From assembly GCA_033558025.1 (NCBI GenBank), contig JAUCEF010000006.1, forward strand, positions 2,294,001-2,358,000: 64,000 nt of DNA, written 5' to 3'. Source of the stretch: Phytophthora sp. 'mugwort' (taxonomy: Eukaryota; Oomycota; Peronosporomycetes; Peronosporales; Peronosporaceae). Positions 22,982-33,964 of this stretch are shown here, piece after piece. Position 1 is the first letter of the stretch. Each line of letters opens with the position of its first letter. Both the position numbers and the translations under genes were made by a program. Below the pieces are notes generated by a model. The model was given only the letters and a program-made list of their open reading frames with translations. It did no database searches and was not told the DNA's origin.

Positions 22982-23960
22982 CGACCATTCGTTTATAGAT
23001 CGTTTCATATCGATGTGTTCCAGTCAGTTCCTGAAAGGTGCAGAAATACGGGTAGTGTTGTCATCCAGTTCAGTTCTGCACAGTGCAGAAATACGTTTAA
23101 TGCAGATAGCGATAATAACTATTTCTCCACATTGCACATATTTGGTTGGTGATGTAGAGACAACACTTTACCTCGGGGTGTGATTAGACAGCATTTTTGG
23201 CGAATTAGCGTTCAATTTGGTGAATCACGCACCGCATAATTTATTGACAGCACCTCCATCTTTTGCCACTGTAATGCAGTGTTATGTTTGTAGTACGTTC
23301 TCTGGTCCCGGATGCCTACCGAGTAATCACATGTAACACTCTGACCGACCTGACCTGTCATTGACCTGTTTGCGCTCTACCCGTTTAAATGACCTGTTTG
23401 ATGCACTGGGAAACCTTTTCTGCGGTACTGGCGCTCAAAACAGAATGTTTTTTACGTTGATTGGCCCCAAACGTATTATCTCGCAGGCTGATGGTCAAAC
23501 TGGTACGGCATGTGTGCTATTCACCCTCTCAGAACGCTCTCGAATCGCAAAGCCATCAATACGTCGTGTATAGGGGCCCCTGCGCGAGCACCGCGACCGT
23601 ACTCAACGATTATCTTCAAACATATTGTTTCATCAATCCACAGTCCCAGTCCGACCGACGCAACCTCATCTCTGCGAAGTTAAGTGCCTATTTATATTTT
23701 GGTGCCAAAGTGTCTGACAGAATCAATGCCTCAGGTCCAATGCATGCGGAGATTACCACAAAAGCGAGGCGGCTGTTGAACGCGCGCGAAACCTACTACA
23801 GTTTCCGCGTGGCAAAACAAAAGGTGCTAAAGGTGGTCACATTTTAATGACAGCAAGTTTGTGTTGGACGGACGAAACGTTCAAGGGAACGAGGTCACGC
23901 GTGACCGGGGTTCATAGATAAACATCAACTATTAAACGGCTAATCCCATACCATCACACA
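22982..23960. other. Uncharacterised, possible transposon debris
   Basis: An open frame at 23461-23847 gives 128 aa without recognisable motifs, and I do not call it a gene. GTGCAGAAATACG occurs twice near 23040 and 23090. Confidence 0.4.
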
Positions 23961-23969
23961 TTGGTATGT

Positions 23970-24600
23970 TCTGCAGGTATTTGATATCGAAACGGGGAGC
24001 TCTGGAGCCCACACCAGCGGTGAACGAAGTCGAGTTGCTGTTCCTGTCGCTTCAGAAGGTGGATATACTGCATCTAAGGACGTTGAGCTTGTCTGGTCAG
24101 TCACCGGTCTCATCAGATGAGGTAAGACTTTTTGCCATCATTTGATCGTACACAGCTTATTGACATTAATTCGTGCTGTAGATTGTAGCTATTCGACAGA
24201 AATGCCGATGCGATTGCCTCGGGTTTTGGAATTCGGACTGGCAATGTGCACATTTGGTAGCAGCGACTAGTTTTACAGAAAGATATAAAATGGACGGTCC
24301 GGTTGCTCGACTTCCAGTACGAAACGTTTCAGATGGTCAGAAGAAAAGCCGATGTGCTCTCTGTGAAAAACGAAGCAACCAAAAACTCTTCTCAGTGGAC
24401 AACTTTTCCTGCGGTTCCAGCTCATCCGATTCGTTGGAATGCCCTCCAAGAAGTTTTGGGAGCTGGAGAGCAAGGTGAAAAGAGGGCGGCCGTGTTGGTG
24501 ACATGGGCAGAGCCAGATGGTGTCTTTGTGTGGTCGGTCAAACTCTCCAAGTGCCAATTGGTTGTGCTCCAGTGCCAAGAGCTGGTCGAGGACGTAAGCC
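23970..24600 (+). pseudogene. MULE/FAR1-type transposase C-terminus with SWIM zinc finger
   Basis: CRCDCLGFWNSDWQCAHLVA (about 24206-24265) has the CxC...CxH spacing of a SWIM finger, the usual C-terminal module of Mutator-like and FAR1 transposases. A helical stretch precedes it (AVNEVELLFLSLQKVDIL), separated by a short intron-like gap. The following frame (24303-24600) continues as ALQEVLGAGEQGEKRAAVLV. No catalytic core is present nearby, so this is a fragment. Confidence 0.5.
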
Positions 24601-24603
24601 CTA

Positions 24604-24657
24604 CTGTCCCTGCGCGCTACACTCACATCAACCTATGAGTGTAGCGCGCAGGGACAG
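24604..24657. repeat. Perfect hairpin, 22-bp arms, 10-bp loop
   Basis: CTGTCCCTGCGCGCTACACT(CA) at 24604-24625 is exactly mirrored at 24636-24657. The GC-rich stem stands out from its surroundings. Confidence 0.95.
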
Positions 24658-25153
24658 AGAAAAAGGGTATGCGAGAGAGTAGGAACCGGTAGAAAGTGTA
24701 TGGGGGGCCTGCGTGTTTAACCCAAAAGACAATCAAATAGCCTCTACAACGCACAGGAAAACGATGAATGCAGCGGCAATGCCGAGATCGACTAACCAGT
24801 ACTCATAAGCTGTGTTCGCTACACACGAAGCTGTTTCATATTAAACTGGTCCGCTTCCTCATCCCCCCCCCCGGAATTTTCCTTACGCAGAAATCAGCCC
24901 CGTTTCCCCAAAATTAAGGCCGTTCCACCAGACATTTGTTTGGAATCAGTATGTCATTCGAATTACATGTAACTTTCGTTGCATCGCGGTTACTATATAT
25001 AGGCTACGGGAGGTTGCCCACGGTGTGTAGTGTTGGCACAAGCCGGCCCGCGCACCGTGCTCTCCTTTGAGCAGGCCTGCTGTCTATTAATAAAGGTGCG
25101 ATCCAGTGTCACGAGTGGCCAGTTGCTCCTTCGAAACGTTTTATGTACTCAAC
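24658..25153. other. No gene; LTR-like promoter features possible
   Basis: A TATATATAGG box near 24995 and an AATAAAGG-type signal near 25088 are about 90 bp apart, which recalls a retrotransposon LTR. No matching second LTR or retroviral-type coding region is seen, so this is only a suggestion. Confidence 0.25.
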
Positions 25154-25399
25154 ATGAACGGCGGGAAAAACTAAGAGGGCCATCGTAGTGACAGCCCTCA
25201 CACGCACACACGTGCGCTGAATCAATACGGTTATAAACCGGTTATCGTGCCGACGAGATGTTGTAGAGTGAAAGGTTGTAGACGAACGGCTGTCGGGTTG
25301 CACACAGATGAATGACTATGCGTGTGCGATGCACGGCACAGTGCAATGGTTTAGCACCGAGCTCGTGCACTAGCAGCTCCACTGTACAAGTTACATTGC

Positions 25400-25708
25400 A
25401 TGGACAGACCTCAAGTTCAGGAAATACCACCACCGCCCCAAGGCGAGTACATACCCCACGACAAAGCTGAAGCTGCCTTGCATGCTTGGACATTGAGCCA
25501 CGGATTCAACATATCGCGCCGCCGCTTCCGGTACACGAATGGCTCCGAGCGTCAAGTATGGGCTCGAAACTACGAGTGCGACCGTGCAGGTGTTCTCAAG
25601 AACGCTCGCAGGCACACTACCTGGGTACTGCGCCTTGACAGCTTGAATGTCACTGGTTCGGAAGTCCATGTGCGGGGCCTGTTGCTCCCCTCCGCGACGG
25701 GAATGTAG
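25400..25708 (+). CDS. FAR1-like DNA-binding fragment inside the MULE
   Basis: 102 codons: PPPPQGEYIPHDKAEAALHA, WTLSHGFNISRRRFRYTNGS and NYECDRAGV recall the N-terminal FAR1/MULE DNA-binding region (aromatic-GF, charged strand, Cys). It ends at a stop well before any catalytic domain. Either a leftover of the parental transposase or a short expressed peptide. Confidence 0.4.
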   Translation: MDRPQVQEIPPPPQGEYIPHDKAEAALHAWTLSHGFNISRRRFRYTNGSERQVWARNYECDRAGVLKNARRHTTWVLRLDSLNVTGSEVHVRGLLLPSATGM

Positions 25709-26055
25709 GAAGAGTAGACCTGCAAGTGAAATCCAGGATCAGTTGCAGTCACTGCGGCTGCAAAGGTGACGTGGAGTTTCACTAGCGGCTATGCCAGCGT
25801 TTGCTGGCGAGATTGGCTTCGAAAGGGGTCATCTGTCTCTCCCCCCCACCTCCCGAAAGACGCTTACGTAGACCGACCGCTTTGCCCGATTGAGCAGGTC
25901 AGTGATGTCGGACCTGCTGATCCCGAGACGCAGGATGGTGTAGCCACTTGGAGGGAATGCAGCTAGTGTCGGAGTGGATGCCATTTCAAGACTAGCAGAC
26001 TTGAGGTTCGAGGCAATGCTGCGCTTGTGGGGCTCAAACCTTTGCGTCCCTAACG

Positions 26056-26125
26056 CATGCATCACTAACGCCTGAAATGCATCACTGACGGCTGGGATGC
26101 ATCAATAACGGCTGAGATGCATCAC
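26056..26125. repeat. Subterminal ~20-bp tandem repeats of the MULE
   Basis: ATGCATCACTAACGCCTGA-type units, about four, lie close to the right terminal repeat. Subterminal tandem motifs are usual transposase-binding sites. Confidence 0.7.
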
Positions 26126-26512
26126 TAACGCAGTGCTAGATACCGGTATTGATTCAGTGCACGTTTTGTGTGAGGGCCCTCATTAGTTTTTCCCATGAAC
26201 GGCCTACTCGTGTGACACGAGATCCAACGGCCGGGCTCAGAGAAAACAAATACTGATACACAGAATTAATAATATATAATATTTTAAGTATTTATTTTTG
26301 CCGAGCCGAATACCTGCCAACTGGAGCAAAGTTGTGACCGCGCTTTAATCGTAAGCTGTTGTGATCTGTGTCCCCACTCCTCGTTTAACCGTGCACACGA
26401 ATCACGTCTGTACGGTGCTCTTCGTGCAAACGCCGTTTGCCAAACGGCAAGAGAAACTACACGATGTGACGGCAGGCATATAGCCGCTTCAAGTGCAATC
26501 TCAAAAGAGACG

Positions 26513-26773
26513 ATGCTTCTTAAATGCTGTACCACCACAAGCAACACCAGCGACTTCGTGATGCATAGCTCGTCGTACAAGAAGTGCAAGCGTCCTGGAA
26601 AGCAGATCTACATTGATACTCGCTTCGAGCCGCCAACGTCGAGCGAGTGTGGACGTTTCTTCTCCGCGACGAGGTTCTCGTACTCACATCTTCTGCAGAG
26701 CCTAGAGAAGACGATCGTCAAGGACGTCCTGCTGCTTCGTTACAACAAGACACTAGACTATTCAGAACTCTAG
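26513..26773 (+). pseudogene. hAT transposase C-terminal dimerisation fragment
   Basis: IDTRFEPPTSSECGRFFSAT followed by RFSYSHLLQSLEKTIVKDVL and LRYNKTLDYSEL matches the hAT dimerisation region (PPTSN-ERLFS...LE..lfLk.N). No BED finger or catalytic part lies upstream, so only the last ~70 codons remain. The frame from about 26560 is the meaningful part. Confidence 0.65.
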
Positions 26774-27027
26774 TGAGATCGTAAAATACGGAAATATGTT
26801 TAGGGAATACTTAAGAATATTACTTTTATTCATTTTCTGCGGGTATAGAAAAAAAAGGCTCCAAAAATATTTAATTTAGGAGCCCTGTCAGGTAGACTAG
26901 GAATACGTCTTAGGTACGGATTCGCGTGGTGGATTTTCAGGCTCTTATATTTCAAAACGATGAAATCGAGTCAGGTTTCACACCACAGTAAACATTTATG
27001 GAATATTAAAAACTCTACGTATGCTTT
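26774..27027. other. AT-rich intergenic
   Basis: Nothing recognisable. Confidence 0.5.
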
Positions 27028-27200
27028 GATGCCGTATCGATCCACGGTGGTCCACTTGGGGGGTGTCGACGTGGTCCGAACGACGTACCCTCCGATGACC
27101 TCTCGTCCTTTATGAAGGTCTTCGAGGCCTCGGCAAGCTTGTTGTGCTCGACGTACTTGCTATCTTTGGCGTGCAGGCGGCAAACGATCGTTTATACCAT
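27028..27200 (-). pseudogene. ABM-type gene relic inside the transposon nest
   Basis: Starting at the ATG at 27200 the relic reads M-V-stop-TIVCRLHAKDSKYVE, then HNKLAEASKTFIKDE and, after a frame change, EVIGGYVVRTTSTPPKWTTV. This follows exon 1 of the intron-containing subtype (MVYTIVCHLHAKEGKDVEEK...). The Tyr codon at position 3 has become a stop. Exon 2 was not found. Confidence 0.8.
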
Positions 27201-27225
27201 TTTGGTTGTGTTCGAGCGCTTAAAG

Positions 27226-27478
27226 TGATGGCTTTAGGACTTGCACATTGCTGACTGTGCTGTCATTCAGCAATGTGACCTGAATGAATGTCATTCAGCT
27301 GTCATTCAGCAATGTGACCTGAATGAATGTCATTCAGCTGTCATTCAGCAATGTGCGAGTCCTAAAGCCGTCACTACATTGCTGGATTTGCTGTCATTCA
27401 GCAATGTGCAAGTCCTAAAGCCATCACTACATTTTGCTGCTGTCATTCAGCAATGTGCAAGTCCTAAAGCCATCACTC
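27226..27478. repeat. MITE-like element with internally multiplied ends
   Basis: The left end AGTGATGGCTTTAGGACTTG(CACATTGCTGA) is mirrored by TCAGCAATGTGCAAGTCCTA(AAGCCATCACT) at 27478. The right end occurs three times (near 27365, 27417, 27475). A second unit CATTCAGCAATGTGACCTGA(ATGAATGT) is repeated twice. It sits directly 5' of the dead ABM copy, in what was its promoter. Confidence 0.75.
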
Positions 27479-27518
27479 GACGCGCAATCCTGATTCACTA
27501 AATATGGGATACATTTAG

Positions 27519-27597
27519 TTTACCTCTAATGTAACAGCAGTACATTAGAGGTAAATATGTATATGTATATGTATCTGTATATATGTATCTGTATATG
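27519..27597. repeat. 15-bp-arm hairpin and adjoining TATGTA microsatellite
   Basis: TTTACCTCTAATGTA at 27519-27533 is exactly mirrored at 27541-27555. A TATGTA/TATCTG-rich microsatellite follows to 27597. Confidence 0.85.
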
Positions 27598-27924
27598 AAG
27601 CTCTTTTTTTCAAAAGTTCATTACTGAGTAAACCTCAAAACCGAGCAAGCAATACTACGCTTCTTCGGGTACATTTTGACGCTCTCAACAACCAAAACGT
27701 CAAATACCAAAAAGCTGTGGGAGTCGGCGCGAAGCCTCAGAACAAAAATATTTAGTGTTTTAGATTCTAGAAACGCTTCTCTTTCGAAAAGTGCTGTCAG
27801 TGATCCTTGAAACGCATTGGAACTTTGTAAAAAGCCGAACTCAAGTTGACTGCTGCAATATATTCTGAAATCTAGCTTCATTCAAAATTATACAAAGTAT
27901 GTGCCAGTTTATTCGACCATATCA

Positions 27925-28767
27925 CTAACTTTGTGACACTTCTTAGACTGCAGCGACCTTCCTTTTATCCTCTGGGTGGGCTATCTTCGCTTTCATATGC
28001 GCCGTTGCGTGCTCTCGCCGCTCCTTCTTAATCTCGGCAGTTTTCTCCACTATCGCCGCTGTCGGGTCTGCGTAGAGGTCTTCGTCGACGAATTCCTTGG
28101 GCACGTAGGGCTCGCTCGACCTTGCTGTTCATGTCGACCAGCTTTTTCGATTTGAGTTCCCGGTCTGTCGCGCTTGGGATGCTCTCCCACAGGGACTTGA
28201 AGTTCCATCAGCGTGTGAAGCGGCGCCCCGAAACGGTAGCCTCGGAAGGCTCGCTATTGGGGCGTCGGCGACTAAACGACGCCGGGGTTGTCTCGCGTCG
28301 TTTGAAAGAGCTGGTACTTCTGAGTGTCCTTTATCTTCTTGTGAGTCGGAGACAGGAAGTCCTTGTAGAGCTCAAACGGTTTGGCTTCTGTCTCTAGGTT
28401 GGCAGTGCGGCTCGATGGGTTGGCAGCGTCGACGCCGTCTGCGAGGGCGGCCATGTCCCAGGCCAAAACGATCCGTTAGCTTGCCCTTTTACACCATACA
28501 CTCCTTACAGCAGAACACCAGACCCTCGAGCCTCTGCACCTCACTCACAAGACGAATCGTCGCCCCCACCAACTCTGTCAGCTCAGACAGGCTGCGTCCA
28601 GACGCGGAGCCGCTGCTGATATTGCCGTCGTCCGCTGCAGGGGGCGGACTGACAGCGACAGTGGCACTGGCACAGGCAACCTGACCTGTGGCGCCTGAGC
28701 CAGCGCCACTGTCGCTGTCAGCGGAGGAGTCGCCCTCCAACCAGTCGAGATCGCTGGCGATTGCCAT
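27925..28767 (-). pseudogene. Decayed open frames of unknown origin
   Basis: 28767-28489 encodes 92 aa with a Ser/Ala/Gly-rich acidic start and a helical end (LSELTELVGATIRLVSEVQR). 28466-28272 encodes FELYKDFLSPTHKKIKDTQK. 28200-28110 in another frame gives FKSLWESIPSATDRELKSKK. The pieces could come from one protein broken by indels. I do not recognise the family; transposon debris is most likely from the setting. Confidence 0.35.
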
Positions 28768-29768
28768 CCGCTAGTTGTCCTTTTTGGGAGGCGCCGGCTT
28801 GTTTTGCCGTTTGTTCGAAAGAGCGGAAACCACCCGATTTCAACTGCAGCGGCCTCCAGTGAAACCTTAAAGAAAGCGTAATAATACTTTTGAAAAAGGA
28901 GCCTCATCTGCACAGTATTGTTGTACATGTCGTTACATATATGAGACCCCGAGAAACAAAATCCGACTTATCCAGATTTGGCGCTTTCGAGCTACCGCTG
29001 TTTAAAGTTGGGCCATTCATTTTCGGACTTAAACAAACTTTGGAGAAACGGATGTTTTCTTTTTGTGACCGATAAAATAGATGGCAGGAGGTCACAACAA
29101 GACATTCCAAGAAGCACTCGGATGGAGAGAGTGCAAGGGTAGTCAGGCTCTAATGCGGGCGCAGAAGGATCGTCGGCCGATGCTACGTCTTCTGTAGACA
29201 GTGTTTCGGGTTCTGATGACGAGGCGAGAGTGAGTGGTCGGACGGCTCACTTGTCGCTTCAGTATTTGACGACGGATAAATGAGACGCATGAAGACTTCG
29301 AAGAAGTTAATCCCGAAGAGAAGGACATCGTCATGTACTTGTGCGAAGAGATCTCATGGATCAGGTGCATTCTCTCGTTAGGCGAAGAGATGTCAGGACA
29401 AACGAGACGCTGTTCCTTGGTTCTCGAGCAGATTGAGGAGGCAATGACAGACATCCCGGACTGACAAGCACGCAATAGCACGGAAGCTATACAGAAGAAC
29501 CTACGACTAAACCGTCCCCCTTCCTCCCAAACGATGAGAGCCAAGAAGGATAATTAGGGCAGCAAAACGAAATGACACTTATGTCACACATAAAACTCCA
29601 GTGAATCAAAATGCACTAACCTGAAATACTATTTTGTTACCCTTAGAAATGCCTTGGGGACCTAAACCCTTCAATTTGAATCAGCATCGTTTCCTTATCA
29701 TAGTCAACCTATATTTTTGACACTTTTAAATTTTCTCTGGACATAAGTTTTTCGTTCATTTTTATTAA
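28768..29768. other. Uncharacterised, possible gene debris
   Basis: A helical-looking stretch occurs on the plus strand near 29290-29463 (EDFEEVNPEEKDIVMYLCEE, then LEQIEEAMTDIPD) but is flanked by stops. No family recognised. Confidence 0.35.
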
Positions 29769-30071
29769 CCCCTTGGCCGCGGAGCCTTGCAACAAGGTTT
29801 TATGCTATTCTGTCAGCATAAGAATGAATTGATTTCACTATGCCTCTATTTCCGCAAAACGAAAGCTTCGTCCCTTCCCATTTATACGAGGGACATGATT
29901 GGTCCACGTGTTATAATAGAGTTACCCTATTGGACGTCAATAACATGTGGTTTGAACTACCGCGCATAAGCGTGGACCGTATTTCAGAAAATATCCAAAT
30001 ACCGGTTCTCCCTTTTGCGGCAGCCACTCATTCTTCATTTCGCGCGGCAAGAAGAAGAGATGGCGTTCATC

Positions 30072-33000
30072 ATGGATTTCAATGCGGTGTAGCCGCTGCT
30101 CCGGAAAGATGGCTGGACGTGAAAACCAGCGAAAGGCCTTCAGATTCAGTACGCGACCTCAAATGTGGGGGTAGATATGCAACTGACGTGCTTGTATTCT
30201 GTCTTAAGTCAAACTACGTGTAGCCCGGGCGCAAGCTCCGTGGGGGCAAGGAAGGGGTCGACTACTTCAACGGGGAGGACAAGTTGCTCGCCTACGTGAA
30301 AACAGACAAGGAGCTGTGCGAGCGCCTCCATATCACTAGCGTGATGGTGCGCTCCCACGGTGAATACGGTGGTTAGCTTTAGCGTGAGGGCGGTGTTGTG
30401 TTATAGCTGACAGTGCTGTTCCGTGTTGCTGCGCAGATCCCAAGCAAACACCAGTCACACAGGCATCTGTGGCTACGCGCAAGAAGAGGGCGCCTGCTAA
30501 GGTGAAGGAGCCCAAAGCAAAGCGACCGAAAGCACGCGGTGCTAAGGCTGCAACGAAAATACCAGCCAAACCGAAGAAAACTATGAAGAAGCAACTCGCG
30601 CAGGATGCAGCAGATCGGCGCCGTGAGCTCTCTTCGCTCGCTAACGTATGGAGATCCGACAATGTACAAGGTAGGCAAGCTTTCAGGCGGTATGGGGGAA
30701 ACTCAAGCTAACAGCGTAGATGCAAGATCCGAAGATCGTCCTGTAGTGCCTCCGGTTGTCCTGGTACACGAATCTGTGTGCGAGCTGAGCGGTGCTGACG
30801 CGAGCGGTATAGCGCATGCGTATTATGCTGACATGGCACTTATACTGACTCGAACTGTCCATGTTGTAGCCAACGCTGATATGAACGCTATACGAAATGC
30901 TGACACGGACGCGCTGACCAATGCTGACGCTGGTGAAATGGTGTCTGCTGACAAGAATACGTCGAGAAATGCTGACACAACAGGTATAAATTTGCGTTGC
31001 TATGTTGACAGTGGGGTTTTGGTTGATGGTACGTGTTTCGTAGATAATGCAGACGTGGAAATGCAGGTGAGTACACCCGAGCGGCTTGACGCTGATAGTG
31101 AAGCAAGCCTCGATGCCTCGGATGACAATGCCTACGAAGACAACGGCGAAAGTGAACAAGGATCCGACAGCGAGGCAGAAGACGGTGATACGAGTGAAAA
31201 CGAGGTCGCCAGAGAGATCGTACATCCTCTCAGGATCCCGGTTTCGGGCTGCTGATTTCACGCAGTTGTAGTCGACGGACCCCAATTTGGTTCTTGGGTC
31301 TGATTAAGAGTACCTGGGTTCTGATTGCCAGGGGTCAGATGACTCTGTTCAAGCCGCAGAAGGAGGTCCTCTTGCATCGGACACCGTCAGCGATAGTGAC
31401 AGCACGATCGAGGACGTGTCCGACGAAGTCACTCGTATTACTGACTTGATGGCCCCGGCTGAAGTTGAGCTGCTCCATATGCGCGTTCAAGGTACGTCAT
31501 AGTACGGAGGCACTGTGATGTCGTGATGGAGCTACTAAACTATTGTTATGTTGACAAGGTCGTCTGAAATCTATGACCCGAAGCAGCTGGCGGGCATGGC
31601 AACCAGAATATGGAACATTCTTCCTGACAATGCGACACCAGTGCTGATCAACAACGGTGATGTGGACAAGATGTACGAAGGAAACTGCGGGCCTTCTCAA
31701 GACATCCAGGCTGTGGCGAAGTCGCCGATCGACCTGTTATTTTACTTCCTGCTTAAAAACTTATGGTGGCACGTCGCTAGCGAGTCCAATCGCTACTGGA
31801 AGCAGACGTTAGAACCGCGGCTGGAGAAAGCTATCGCGAAGGAGAGTGAGGTGAAGCATCGACCCCAGAAGAGTAGAGCAAAGTTGCGCAGGAAGTTGGA
31901 AAATTTTGACAAAGCTTTTGCCCCATGAGATCGTACAATGGGTCGGGTTGATGTTAGCGCATGCGCTACGTCCACACAATAGCTTGGAGATGCACTGGAA
32001 CACGGACGAAGATGATGTCATTCCTGCGGGCACGTTTGGCAGAATAATGTTCCGTGACCGCTTCCGCAATATCACGAGATTCCTTCACTATTCGGACAAT
32101 GAAGATGCTAGCGCTAGTAAAGACCGTGTGCGGAAGATCAGACCGGTGCTAGCAGTTTTGGAGAAGACATTCAAGGAAGGCTATGTGCTTGGATCTCGCG
32201 TGGCAATTGACCAGGGTATGCTGCCTTCCCACAACCGACGGAACACCACTTGGATGTACATGAAAGACAAGCCCCATAAGTGGGGTTCCAAGTGCGTGAT
32301 GACTTGTTGCCCAACCTCTGGCTACTACAAAAGGTAATGCTGACGCTGTCAACCTGTCGTTTTTATAATATGCTGACACTATGAATATGAATGCATGCTA
32401 GGGTGGAGCTGGATGTGGGGCGTCAGAAAGACAACGAGGCTCACAACCGATGGGCACGAAGAGTGATCCTGCCGCTGTAACCCGAAGTATTGCGTGCGTG
32501 TTTCGAGGACTTCCGTACGTAGGAAGACAGCAGGTAATAGCAGACAGGTTCTACACCTCCATCCCTCTCGCTCAACAGCTACGGACAATAGGTTTTAACT
32601 TTGTGGGTACCATTCAAACGAATCGCAAAGAATGGTGCAAAGAGGTGAAGTTTCCGTTCAAGGAGAGACCCGCAGGCGTGCCAAGAGGCACATTCAAGAT
32701 GGCTGTCGCTAAAAGCAATCCCGGGCTCGGTGCGTTGGAGTAGCCGACAACAGGGCTGTCTATTTCCTCGCTTCTCAAGTTGGTGCTGACCTGACAACTA
32801 TGCTGCGACGCGAGAAAACTGGTGAGCAGAATCCGGTCCCTTGGTCTGTAATTGTCGACGAGTACCAGCGATACATGGGTGGTGTTGACCGCCATGATCA
32901 GTTGAGACTTCAGTCCTACTCGATGCAGCTTTCAAAGCGGTAACTTTCGTACGGTGACGTTGTCAACTTATGCATCGGGTGGTGACAAGGTGTATTTTGT

Positions 33001-33548
33001 CCTGCAGGTTCCAGAAGTACTACAAGAGCCTCTTTCTTGGGCTCGTAGATATGGCGATCGTCAATGCATACATCGTGCACACTCAAGTATGGTTTATATA
33101 TATATATATATTAAAGCGGGAGAAATGGCTCAATCACTACAGCTTTCTCGCACGCCTACACAAGCAGCTGATCAGCCAAACTGAGAAGGGCTTCACGGGA
33201 ACGTCGGGTGCAGAAACCGCAGGTTCCGCGCCGGAGCAAGCTATCACTGTTCGAGGTGACCACACGCTCGTGCAGACATCCGCTACAAGAATGAACAACG
33301 GTGTATAGAGACTTCTAGCGCCAATGCAAAATGTGCTCGCACTACCAGCCGGCAGGAAATAAGCGGGGTGGCATGTCGACATTCTACTGCCCGAGGTGCG
33401 CCAAGGGCAAGAAAGGAGTGGTGGCGCTGTGCAACAAGGTCAGAGGACATCCAGAGAACGAGGGAATGACATGCGCACAAATCTGGCACATGATTTGGCA
33501 GAATGGCGAGTTGCTTCTTCAACAACATACACTCGTGATCGTAGCTTA
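30072..33548 (+). pseudogene. piggyBac transposase, mutated
   Basis: The region begins MDFNAV with an in-frame TAG six codons later and a TGA soon after. A basic segment (ATRKKRAPAKVKEPKAKRPK), an acidic N-terminal region (31020-31240) and the catalytic domain follow. Three Asp-bearing blocks are visible: VAIDQGMLPS, VIADRFYTSIPLAQQ and YMGGVDRHDQLRLQ. YMKDKPHKWGSKC and FVGTIQTNRKEW are typical of DDE_Tnp_1_7. A Cys-rich finger (CKMCSHYQ, FYCPRCAKGKKG) ends it near 33500. Introns are likely near 31490, 32335 and 32940. A frame change near 32735 separates the second and third Asp blocks. Not functional as read. Confidence 0.88.
30862..30990 (+). repeat. Short Asn-Ala-Asp coding repeats in the piggyBac N-terminus
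   Basis: NADMNAIRNADTDALTNADA and further NADT/SADK units repeat every ~7-8 codons, written by AATGCTGAC-type DNA words. It is an acidic low-complexity region of the transposase frame. Confidence 0.6.
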
Positions 33549-33964
33549 GCTAAGCTCTAATCGAATGCACGCAATTGACCTCCTTACATAATGTCTGCTT
33601 CTACCTTCTTCGTGCACGCTCCCATTCCTCCGCACTTCGCTCTCTTTTCTCTCGATCACCTTGCTCAACTCCCCTTATGAATGTTTGACTATGTGGGCCA
33701 CACATGCGCTATTTCTCTAAATCTCCGAATTGCATAAAAGCTGCTGCGATGAGTTCATTGGAGGATTTTTTCCGCAGATCATGCCTCTACCCTCTAGCGG
33801 AATTACCGTCAGGGAAGTTAGCAACAAGTGCGACTCAAAAAGTACATTTAACTACTTTGCTAAACTATTGCATACTTTAATCAATACGATTCCTTATTCC
33901 CTCCAGGAGGGTATAGGGATTTTAGTAGCCTGTCCCTGTCACCCCTCCGCGGCCAAGGGGTTAA

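Larger units (their letters stand above)
25163..26194. mobile_element. Non-autonomous Mutator-like element with 9-bp target duplication
   Basis: Terminal inverted repeats start GGGAAAAACTAA(T)GAGGGCC at both ends and stay similar for ~70 bp (GCCCTCACAC...CGTGC-CTGAATCAATACGG). They are flanked by the perfect direct repeat ATGAACGGC at 25154-25162 and 26195-26203. A 9-bp duplication is the Mutator signature. The 1032-bp interior has a FAR1-like frame and subterminal tandem repeats but no transposase core, so it would need enzyme in trans. Confidence 0.85.
29769..33960 (+). mobile_element. piggyBac element, full length, TTAA-flanked
   Basis: The left end CCCCTTGGCCGCGGAG at 29769 and its exact inverse ending at 33960 form 16-bp terminal repeats, each abutted by TTAA (29765-29768, 33961-33964), the piggyBac target duplication. 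The interior (4192 bp) carries one interrupted transposase gene in the plus direction. The ends look intact while the gene is not. Confidence 0.9.

Noticed and set aside
23461..23847. 128-codon plus-strand frame in the nest
   Set aside because: No motif or partner exon; amid transposon debris. Left as uncharacterised.
24810..25110. Solo LTR
   Set aside because: A TATA box and AATAAA-like signal are suggestive, but no TG...CA ends, target duplication or second copy could be seen.
27241..27480. CRISPR-like array
   Set aside because: The repeats are irregular transposon ends with no constant spacer length, in a eukaryotic genome.
29840..30223. 127-codon frame at the left end of piggyBac
   Set aside because: It lies in the element's untranslated left end and overlaps the start of the transposase in another frame.
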